Positions 27,537-33,547 of a stretch of DNA of 34,428 nucleotides are shown here, piece by piece. A program made the position numbers and the translations under genes. The stretch is from Prochlorococcus sp. AG-432-D11 (lineage in GTDB: Bacteria; Cyanobacteriota; Cyanobacteriia; PCC-6307; Cyanobiaceae): positions 1 to 34,428 of the forward strand of contig QCOP01000010.1 in the NCBI GenBank assembly GCA_003212885.1, read 5' to 3'. The first letter of the stretch is position 1; each line of letters starts with the position of its first letter. The notes under the pieces are model-generated. The model was not told the DNA's origin and did not search any database. It was given only the letters and a program-made list of their open reading frames with translations.

Positions 27537-27689
27537 AACAATTGATGGAGGAAAGATACTTACGTTTTAAATCTCAACTTAGATCAATCAATACCCAAAA
27601 CCTTTTGATTGAACAATATTCGAAAAACTTTCTAATAGTTGTATTGATTATGCGCTTGGTGGATGTATTGAGAATAAGCAGCTAATCCA
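27537..27689. promoter_or_regulatory. Divergent control region with inverted repeats
   Basis: This is the only space between the minus-strand J/HNH pair and the plus-strand replication operon, so promoters for both should lie here. AATCAATAC (27586-27594) and its exact inverse GTATTGATT (27641-27649) flank a 46-bp AT-rich segment, with a related TTGATTGA copy at about 27605. These may be operator sites for an element-encoded regulator. Confidence 0.45.
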
Positions 27690-27905
27690 TTGAAAAGGCT
27701 GGAAAGAAAGTTACTCATCATTCAAGGGAACCTCCCAAATCTTCTTAGGGCAAACCATTACTTGCCACTGAGAGCAGAAGTAGTTAACTTGTTTTCAAAG
27801 CTGAGAGGGGCTTCGGGCTTAGTAACCGACTGCACAGTCTCTGAAGGTCATAAGGGAAACCAAGTGACGGCTAAATATCCACCCCTAAGTAGAGAGGTTG
27901 ATTGA
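27690..27905 (+). CDS. 71-residue hypothetical protein, TTG start
   Basis: The frame opens at TTG (27690) and encodes a basic soluble protein (MKRLERKLLIIQGNLPNLLR... SEGHKGNQVTAKYPPLSREV). There is no recognisable domain. It is supported by its TGATG overlap with the next gene (stop 27903-27905, ATG 27905), the pattern of a translationally coupled operon. It is the first gene after the divergent control region, where phage-like elements often place small regulators; no HTH is evident. Confidence 0.45.
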   Translation: MKRLERKLLIIQGNLPNLLRANHYLPLRAEVVNLFSKLRGASGLVTDCTVSEGHKGNQVTAKYPPLSREVD

Positions 27906-28135
27906 TGGCCGTCCGTAAATCACCACAAGCTAGAAAGGGCAAAAACCCTGATTCAATTCCAGCGAACGTTGAGTTCATAAGGAATGTAATTGCTAGTGGT
28001 CAAACTGGCGTAATAGAAAGATGGAAGCAAAAGTATTCCACTTTTCCCAAGTCATTAAAAGAAGCCTTGAAGCAAGCGGGATTATCTAAGCTGTTATCAA
28101 ATGGAAAAGAAGAGGACTTGGTGGAGGACACCTGA
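27905..28135 (+). CDS. 76-residue hypothetical basic protein
   Basis: The ATG at 27905 shares a base with the upstream stop. The product is MAVRKSPQARKGKNPDSIPA, then NVEFIRNVIASGQTGVIERW, KQKYSTFPKSLKEALKQAGL and SKLLSNGKEEDLVEDT. A basic disordered N-terminus leads into a helical domain. It overlaps the next reading frame (ATG at 28101) by 35 bases. No family is recognised; the size and place between a regulator region and a replication gene fit a small DNA-binding accessory protein. Confidence 0.5.
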   Translation: MAVRKSPQARKGKNPDSIPANVEFIRNVIASGQTGVIERWKQKYSTFPKSLKEALKQAGLSKLLSNGKEEDLVEDT

Positions 28136-28344
28136 GGCTGCAGATCATCTTCGTTGTTCTACAGATCACTTGAAACGAAGTCGGGACATCTATGGGGGGG
28201 CCACTCGAATCTGGGAAACATTACCGACTTGGGCGATCATCAAATTCTGCAATCCTGTGGGATGTTGCAGCCATAGAAGAGACATTTCACTATCACGGTG
28301 AGTTGGGTCGAAGGGCTGTAAAAGTACTCCAAGAGGCCAAATAA
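28101..28344 (+). pseudogene. Excisionase/MerR-like HTH protein, +1 frameshift at a G7 run
   Basis: From the ATG at 28101 the first frame gives MEKKRTWWRTPEAADHLRCS, TDHLKRSRDIYGG, a typical AlpA/excisionase-like winged HTH opening. At a run of seven G (28194-28200) sense passes to the +1 frame, which continues PLESGKHYRLGRSSNSAILW, DVAAIEETFHYHGELGRRAV, KVLQEAK and stops at 28342-28344, two bases before the primase ATG. With six G the two parts form one 80-residue protein. The first frame otherwise ends in unrelated sequence at 28301. The cause could be mutation, a sequencing error, slippage or programmed frameshifting. Confidence 0.7.
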
Positions 28345-28345
28345 A

Positions 28346-30817
28346 ATGGCCTCCAAAACTGAAGGCCAAGGGGGATCTCACATTCCTAGCTTAGCCGCCC
28401 CACTGCCTGATGTGCAGTCGATTCATACACTTAAAAATCCAGTCAAACCAGGAAAGATTAAAGAAGGTGTCCTAAGAAATTCGCAGAAGTGTTCGCAGTT
28501 ACGTCAAGAACTGCTTAATTCGGCAATTCCAGAGCACTTGCACGACCAACTCGGCTACAAACCAGTAACAGAAAAAGAAGCTTTTGAGCTTGTGGGACAC
28601 AACCGTTCAGGTTGGGTAGTTTCATTTAAAGATCCTGAAGGGAAGCCTTACCTCACTAGCAAAGGGCAACCTTTTTATCGACTAAAGCCAAGCAAAGGGG
28701 AAAAAAAATATTTATCACCATCAGGGGAAGGTTGTAGGCCATATTTTTCACCTCTTTTAGATCCAAAACACTTTGCACCAGAAAGACCTGTTTTCCTCCC
28801 CGAAGGGGAAAAGAAGTGCGATTGTTTAGCTGCTCATGGGTTCACAGCGATTGGACTTTCAGGGGTGTGGTGCTGGAAAGATCATAGGTCTGGAGAAAGT
28901 AAAATGCTTCCAGAACTTACTAAGTTCAATTGGAATAGAAGACCTGTTTTTGTCGTTTTTGACTCAGATATTCTTCAAAAGCAAGGAGTAAAAGATGCTT
29001 TCAAAAGTCTCAAAGCTGCACTTAAAGAACTTGGTGCAATAGTAAAAATAATTCCATTACCTCCTGAACTTAATGGCGAGAAAAACGGAATAGATGATTT
29101 TATTCTTCGACACGGTAAAGAGGCATTTGAGTTATTAATTAAAGCTGCATCCGACGATATAGAAGAGCCAAAGCTGACCCACTTCAAAACATTAATAGCC
29201 TTACCGATTCTTAAAACTTGTTATTCCCATAGGCCAGACATCGGACTATATGAAAATGTTGGAACGCATTGGGAACTCAATAAGGAGAGAAAAGCAAGTG
29301 CAATAGAACTGCCTCTCCATGAATTTATGGATCAAATGGGGTGGAATAAAAGGGAAACTAATCATTTCAACTCTGTCAGAAGTGAGTTACTAGCTCGCTT
29401 GAAAAACACTCAATGGGATCAGCAGCCTCTTATGAGTTTCAAGAATGGGACGTTAAATATAAAAACAAATAGGTTCACTCCAGAGCATCAAAGATACGAC
29501 TACTTAACCCATAGTTTTGACTTCGCTTATGATCCGAAATCTACTTGTCCCAATTGGTTGAATTTCCTAGATGAGACATTTAAAAAGGATCAGCAAGTAA
29601 TAAATATATTACGAGCGGCATTTAAGTGGACAGTCCTACCAAAAGATAATTCTCAGCCTTTTAAATTAGAATGTTTCTTTGATCTATTTGGCGGAAAAGG
29701 CTGTGGAAAAGGAACTATTCAAGAAGTACTAACTTCAGTCTGTGGGGGTGATAAAGCACGAGGATTACTTAGAAGTACCAACATTAATAACCCTGAAGCA
29801 AGAGCATCTTTACTTGGCAAAAAGTTGGCAATTGATCCAGATGCTTCTGGACTCATGACAGATGCTGGCGTCTTCAATTCCATAGTTAGCAATGAACCAG
29901 TGCCAATAAAAATCCTCTACGAAAATAGTAGTTTTGCAAGATTAGGCGTTGTAATTTGGAGGAATTTCAACGACCAACCCTCCGTATCTGGAGGAGGTGC
30001 GGAAGGGCTTGGTAGACGTATGGTTACTTTTAGGATTAAGAATCAACCAGCAAGACCTGACACCGAACTTAAAAGAAAACTTCTAAAGGAAGTTTCAGGA
30101 ATCTTTTACTGGTGTTGGAGTATGTCCGAGACGGAAATGACAGAAACTTTAGAAAGACGAGGGGACATAACAGCTATTGCAGATGCTTCAATTGAGAACC
30201 AACTAGAACACCAACCAATTCTCAAATTTTTGAAGGACAAGTTTCAAAATGGCGAATCTTACATGAGAGCTTCAAATCTTTATGAGAGATATAAAAAATG
30301 GTGTGAGGAAGAAGGTTGCGGGGTTTGCAAAAATGCCAAGTTTGGAAAAGAAATAAAAAAAGTGCAGGGTTTGGTTTCTTTTAGCCGAGATAGTGCAGGC
30401 TGTTACTACGAAATCAAGCCCACAAAAGATTTTGATTGGGCTGTTCATTTTGGAATCAAACAAAATGCAGGGTTGAACCCTACACAAAAACAAACCCTAC
30501 ACTCGAAGCCTACATCCCCAGACCCTTTGGAGGTCAAGGATTCTCAGGGAGTGGTGCAGGGTATGTATGGTTTATCTAATAACTTTAATTTTAAAAAAGA
30601 AAAAGATATTACTAATAAAGAAAAAGAATCCACTTCAACCCAACAGACCCTACATACCAAGCATCAACCAATAATGACCATCACCGATCAGGTTGATGAG
30701 GCGAGGGCGGCGGGGCATCAAACAGTAAATGAAATAGTTAAATATGCAGCCAACAAAAATAGATGTTTAGGTAAGAGCGAAGTCGAAAGATGCTTAAAAA
30801 GGCTAGGCGAAATCTAG
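28346..30817 (+). CDS. DUF3854 / P4-D5-type primase-helicase
   Basis: The 823-residue protein joins two modules. Residues about 100-270 are a DUF3854 (TOPRIM-like) primase part: VFLPEGEKKCDCLAAHGFTA, IGLSGVWCW, VFVVFDSDI, GIDDFILRHG. Residues about 350-620 are an SF3-like helicase of the D5/P4 group: MSFKNGTLNI, WLNFLDETFKKD, Walker A GGKGCGKGT (449-457, Lys455), GKKLAIDPDASGL (Walker B/sensor region), GLGRRMVTFRI. A C-terminal winged-helix-like part and a Lys/Glu/Thr-rich linker follow. Such enzymes start and unwind replication of satellites, plasmids and phages. The 3' part of the gene carries iteron-like repeats. It is translated right after the HTH frame. Confidence 0.88.
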   Translation: MASKTEGQGGSHIPSLAAPLPDVQSIHTLKNPVKPGKIKEGVLRNSQKCSQLRQELLNSAIPEHLHDQLGYKPVTEKEAFELVGHNRSGWVVSFKDPEGKPYLTSKGQPFYRLKPSKGEKKYLSPSGEGCRPYFSPLLDPKHFAPERPVFLPEGEKKCDCLAAHGFTAIGLSGVWCWKDHRSGESKMLPELTKFNWNRRPVFVVFDSDILQKQGVKDAFKSLKAALKELGAIVKIIPLPPELNGEKNGIDDFILRHGKEAFELLIKAASDDIEEPKLTHFKTLIALPILKTCYSHRPDIGLYENVGTHWELNKERKASAIELPLHEFMDQMGWNKRETNHFNSVRSELLARLKNTQWDQQPLMSFKNGTLNIKTNRFTPEHQRYDYLTHSFDFAYDPKSTCPNWLNFLDETFKKDQQVINILRAAFKWTVLPKDNSQPFKLECFFDLFGGKGCGKGTIQEVLTSVCGGDKARGLLRSTNINNPEARASLLGKKLAIDPDASGLMTDAGVFNSIVSNEPVPIKILYENSSFARLGVVIWRNFNDQPSVSGGGAEGLGRRMVTFRIKNQPARPDTELKRKLLKEVSGIFYWCWSMSETEMTETLERRGDITAIADASIENQLEHQPILKFLKDKFQNGESYMRASNLYERYKKWCEEEGCGVCKNAKFGKEIKKVQGLVSFSRDSAGCYYEIKPTKDFDWAVHFGIKQNAGLNPTQKQTLHSKPTSPDPLEVKDSQGVVQGMYGLSNNFNFKKEKDITNKEKESTSTQQTLHTKHQPIMTITDQVDEARAAGHQTVNEIVKYAANKNRCLGKSEVERCLKRLGEI
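28480..28498 (-). repeat. Inverted copy of the CTGCGAAC 12-bp-period repeat
   Basis: On the minus strand the sequence reads CTGCGAACACTTCTGCGAA, two CTGCGAA units 12 bp apart. This is the same unit and spacing as the pair at 24385-24404 (CTGCGAACAGTTCTGCGAAC) and it shares the 12-mer CTGCGAACACTT with the single copy at 24440-24451. A further TCTGCGAAC lies at 27430-27438. It falls inside the primase coding sequence. Confidence 0.6.
30363..30654. repeat. Six iteron-like TGYAGGGT repeats (candidate replication origin)
   Basis: TGCAGGGT occurs at 30363-30370, 30466-30473 and 30555-30562. Its variant TGTAGGGT is on the minus strand (as ACCCTACA) at 30477-30484, 30494-30501 and 30647-30654. The copies at 30466 and 30477 form an inverted pair with a 3-bp spacer. 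The motifs use different reading frames of the primase gene, so they are not explained by repeated amino acids. Iterons next to or within the initiator/primase gene are known for P4-like and plasmid replicons. Confidence 0.55.
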
Positions 30818-31074
30818 TCCTAAAACTCAAGAGGAAGGAGAACTTTTGGCTAGCTGATCCAGCCTAAGCTTTGATCTTGCTAGATTGTTTAATACTGAAC
30901 TAAAGAACCTGAGTAGAATGCTTGAAGTTGATTTAATTAAAAGTACTTTTCAACAAGCAACTAGCACTAAGCTACTACGATTAATTACATTGCCTCTTTT
31001 CTTCATTGGCTTTTAGGGAATGGGCTTGTAAATAGCCTAGTAAGAATATATTCAGCGTTATCTATACCAAAAGA
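30818..31074. other. Intergenic stretch after the primase gene
   Basis: These 257 bases lie between converging genes. I see no gene, tRNA or clear second attachment site. A 9-bp match to sequence just after the tRNA (AAACTCAAG, near 30823) is too short to be used as evidence. Confidence 0.4.
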
Positions 31075-31878
31075 TTAATTATCTTCTTTTTCACACTGCG
31101 CTTCTCTGAGCAAATTAAAAACAAAAGGATAGTTATAAGACGCTGATTTCCTCCAATCAGAGCAGGCACCTTCCATATCTCCAATCAATTTCTTTGATAA
31201 TCCACTATTGTAATACGCTTTTGCCATCAAGGGTACATAATTTAAACCTAGCACTGCACTGTAATCAGAAATTGCTCCGGTATGATCGTCTAACTGTTTC
31301 TTTGAAAGTCCACGGTTGTAATACGCCTTTGCATACCTTGGATTAATCTCAATCGCCTTGTTGTAATCAGAAATTGCTCCGGTATGATCGCCTAATTGTT
31401 TCTTTGAAAGTCCACGGTTGTAATACGCTTCTGCATACCCTGGATTAATCTCAATCGCCTTGCTGTAATCAGAAATTGCTCCGGTATGATCTCCTAATTC
31501 AGCTTTTGTCCATCCACGGTTGTAATACGCTTCTGCATACCTTGGATTGATCTCAATCGCCTTGTTGTAATCAGAAATTGCTCCGGCAAGATATCCTAAT
31601 TCATTTTGTGCAAGTGCACGATTGTAATAGGCATCTACATCCTTTGGATTAAGTCTTATTGCTTTACTGTAATCAGAGATTGCTCCTGTATGATCACCAG
31701 CATTATATTTATCATTTGCTCGGTTGTAGTAGAAAACAGCACTCTCTGCCCTTGCTATTTCAGGGGCAGTAAGCATCACCGCAGCACTCGTTAAAACAGT
31801 CCCTGTTCCTATCGCCAACGGTTGTCCCATCGGCATTAAAGAGACTAATGCTCCAATAATTGCAGTTCGTTTCTTCAT
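31075..31878 (-). CDS. Secreted tetratricopeptide repeat protein
   Basis: The ATG at 31878 (MKKRTAIIGALVSLMPMGQP) starts a signal peptide-like region (cleavage probably near ARA-ES); an upstream frame from 31917 only adds residues encoded by a DNA repeat. The mature protein consists of six or seven TPR units of 34 residues (unit form: AYYNRGLSKKQLGDHTGAIS followed by DYNKAIEINPRYAK). Three central units are nearly identical in DNA as well as protein, pointing to recent tandem duplication. A final unit ends in GDMEGACSDWRKSASYNYPF and a Cys. It is probably a periplasmic protein-interaction scaffold; partners unknown. Confidence 0.8.
   Translation of the reverse strand: MKKRTAIIGALVSLMPMGQPLAIGTGTVLTSAAVMLTAPEIARAESAVFYYNRANDKYNAGDHTGAISDYSKAIRLNPKDVDAYYNRALAQNELGYLAGAISDYNKAIEINPRYAEAYYNRGWTKAELGDHTGAISDYSKAIEINPGYAEAYYNRGLSKKQLGDHTGAISDYNKAIEINPRYAKAYYNRGLSKKQLDDHTGAISDYSAVLGLNYVPLMAKAYYNSGLSKKLIGDMEGACSDWRKSASYNYPFVFNLLREAQCEKEDN
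31325..31600 (-). repeat. Near-identical 102-bp tandem repeats encoding TPR units
   Basis: Successive 102-bp blocks share long stretches such as TCAGAAATTGCTCCGG and CCACGGTTGTAATACGC (plus-strand reading) with only a few differences. The period equals the 34-residue TPR, so the array can gain or lose units without a frame change. Confidence 0.75.
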
Positions 31879-31882
31879 CTCG

Positions 31883-31914
31883 ATCCGCCAACAACTACAT
31901 TCTATCCGCCAACA
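31883..31914 (-). promoter_or_regulatory. Pair of TGTTGGCGGAT direct repeats upstream of the TPR gene
   Basis: TGTTGGCGGAT (minus strand) occurs at 31883-31893 and 31904-31914, a spacing of exactly 21 bp or two helical turns, a few bases before the chosen start codon. A half-similar TTGGCGGGAT lies in the opposite direction at 31940-31949. This layout resembles an operator. Confidence 0.35.
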
Positions 31915-31970
31915 CAAAAAACCTTATGGGGACAAATTTTTGGCGGGATTTTTTCTCTAAAATTGATTAT

Positions 31971-32030
31971 TTATTTTAAGCATCCATATTCTCTCATATC
32001 TTTTAAAAGCCCTTCTGTTGTTATACGCTA
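31971..32030 (-). pseudogene. In-frame remnant of a REYGCLK-domain copy behind the TAG stop
   Basis: After the TAG of the TPR gene, 18 codons in the same frame (RITTEGLLKDMREYGCLK) precede a TAA. The last 26 bases are an exact copy of 32390-32415. This looks like the end of a duplicated gene segment or the real C-terminus lost through a nonsense mutation. Confidence 0.45.
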
Positions 32031-32693
32031 TTGCATCCCGATCCCTTGGCGAAGGATCTCAACCGCCTTGTTGTAATCAACTGTTGCTCCCTTCTTATCT
32101 CCTAATTTATCTTTTGCAAGCCCACGGTTTGTATACGCATCTCCATACCGTGGATTGATCTCAATCGCTTTACTAAAATCAGAGATTGCTCCGTCATAAT
32201 CTTTTAATTTATGTTTTGCTAATCCACGGTTGTTATACGCTTCTGCATACCTTGGATTGATCTCAATTGCTTTGTTGTAATCAGCAATTGCTCCCGAATA
32301 ATCTCTTGTCTTTGCATTTCCATTTCCACGGGAGTAATAGAAAAGAGCATTCTCTGTCTTACTCTCTGGCTTTGCTTTTTCAGGGGCAGATTTTAAGCAT
32401 CCATATTCTCTCATAGCTTCTAAAATCCCTTTTATGTCCGGATCACCAGAAGCTATTTTTTCATTAAGATCATCAACTGTCCCTTGAACATCAAAACCTC
32501 CACCAATAAGCAAACAATAACTATGCGCTTCTACCTTATCCTGCTCAGGAACACCTAAATCATACATATTCTCTATAGTAAAATGGGAAACATCATCTAT
32601 TGAAATTAAATCCATAGCAATCACTGAACTTGTACCAAATAAAGTAGAGAAAACTATTAGAGGGATTGCTATTCTTTTTCTGAACATTTTCAT
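32028..32693 (-). CDS. Secreted TPR protein, paralogous to its neighbour
   Basis: The ATG at 32693 begins a signal peptide (RKRIAIPLIVFSTLFGTSSV then IAMD). An N-terminal domain (about residues 30-105) contains DKVEAHSYCLLIGGGF and GILEAMREYGCLK, with two Cys. After a Lys/Glu linker three TPR units follow (FYYSRGNGNAKTRDYSGAIA, AYNNRGLAKHKLKDYDGAIS, AYTNRGLAKDKLGDKKGATV). The frame stops at a TAG (32028-32030), but the same frame stays open for 18 more codons and encodes GLLKDMREYGCLK, a second copy of the N-terminal motif. So the protein may be shortened, or a duplicated piece was fused behind it. Function unknown. Confidence 0.75.
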   Translation of the reverse strand: MKMFRKRIAIPLIVFSTLFGTSSVIAMDLISIDDVSHFTIENMYDLGVPEQDKVEAHSYCLLIGGGFDVQGTVDDLNEKIASGDPDIKGILEAMREYGCLKSAPEKAKPESKTENALFYYSRGNGNAKTRDYSGAIADYNKAIEINPRYAEAYNNRGLAKHKLKDYDGAISDFSKAIEINPRYGDAYTNRGLAKDKLGDKKGATVDYNKAVEILRQGIGMQ

Positions 32694-32818
32694 CACAAAT
32701 AAAACATTAAAACTATATTTAAAGTAATTATTTTTTCACTTAAAAAATAATTAATTAGTAAATCTATACAATCTAGATACAAAATCTCCCGTATCTTATT
32801 TCAGTCCATCTCAAGGGG

Positions 32819-33292
32819 GTACGAACTATTTTAATTTTTGGACCTCAAGCACTTCTACTTCTAAGTTCAGTTCCAGTTAATGCTCACGAATTGCAGAGAG
32901 GATATACAACTCAACGATCTTGTTATAAGGAAATTTATAAGGAGGAATATGTACCAGGAACTAGAGATTCACAAGGATAAGTGAAATCGTTTTTAGACAA
33001 AGTAGAAGTTCCTTGCAGTCCATTGGCAAAGGTTCACCGTCACCATCATCACCATCACCATCACCGCCCAGTCACTTCATACAACTATTCCAGAACTCGC
33101 TACTACCAACCAACAACCACTTACAGAGTTTCTAGATCTAATCCTTCATCTAGCGCTTGCAGATCATCAAGAGCGACAGGTGGTGTTTTAGGTGGTGGTC
33201 TTGCCGCTGCTGTATCTAAAAAAGATGCGTGGGGTTGGACTATTCCATTAGGCGCAGTTATTGGTTTAGGCGTTGGTGATGCGAATTGCTAA
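32819..33292 (+). pseudogene. His-rich secreted protein with glycine-zipper end, broken by an in-frame TAA
   Basis: One frame runs from about 32828 to 33292: a signal-like start (ILIFGPQALLLLSSVPVNA), HELQRGYTTQRSCYKEIYKE, EYVPGTRDSQG, then TAA (32978-32980), then VKSFLDKVEVPCSPLAKVHR, eight His, a Tyr/Arg/Thr-rich part and a Gly-rich end (TGGVLGGGLAAAVSKKD, WTIPLGAVIGLGVGDANC). Both sides of the stop match what I expect of one protein (a one-base change from TAT or TAC would restore Tyr). There is no ATG or GTG at the N-terminus; GTA or ATT follows a good AAGGGGG. An alternative is translation only from GTG at 32981 (103 residues), which would lack the signal peptide. A metal-binding envelope role is inferred from the His run. 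Confidence 0.65.
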
Positions 33293-33452
33293 TTAGGATC
33301 CCAAATCCAACTTTCAATACTCTCTAATAAATCAATTCTCTCTACAGTAATTTAATGAAAACACCTGAATTAGGCACTACTTAATTTATAGTGAATGAAG
33401 GTTTTACCGTACAGTGCTTAACACATTATTTTTGATGAATCTAAACTTTTCG

Positions 33453-33473
33453 ACTTAATACTAAGTATTAAGT
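33453..33473. repeat. 21-bp perfect palindrome, operator candidate
   Basis: ACTTAATAC (33453-33461) and GTATTAAGT (33465-33473) form an exact inverted repeat around TAA. It lies about 75 bp before the start of the gene at 33548 and has no T run directly after it, so regulation is more likely than termination. Confidence 0.45.
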
Positions 33474-33547
33474 TACAATTTTTAGACGATCTAGATTTGC
33501 TCTAACTAAGCGAGATCTGATAAAGTCTAAAAAGAATTAATAAAATT

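Larger units (their letters stand above)
24291..30817 (+). mobile_element. tRNA-associated integrative element (tycheposon-like), right end not found
   Basis: From the tRNA-Arg 3' end onward the gene content changes to mobility and replication functions: tyrosine recombinase, HNH-like protein, J-domain protein, two small proteins, an excisionase-like HTH protein and a DUF3854/P4-type primase-helicase. This combination at a tRNA is established for tycheposons and phage-satellite-like islands of Prochlorococcus. The stated end is only the end of the primase gene. No clear second copy of the tRNA 3' end is seen before the window ends, so the element may extend into the TPR region or be partly eroded. 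Confidence 0.7.

Noticed and set aside
30822-30832. AAACTCAAG shared with the sequence after the tRNA
   Set aside because: Nine AT-rich bases that also occur inside the recombinase gene near 24524; too short for an attachment site.
31325-32300. Regular repeats considered as a CRISPR array
   Set aside because: The period is 102 bp, the repeats are in coding frame and encode 34-residue TPR units; no spacers or cas genes exist.
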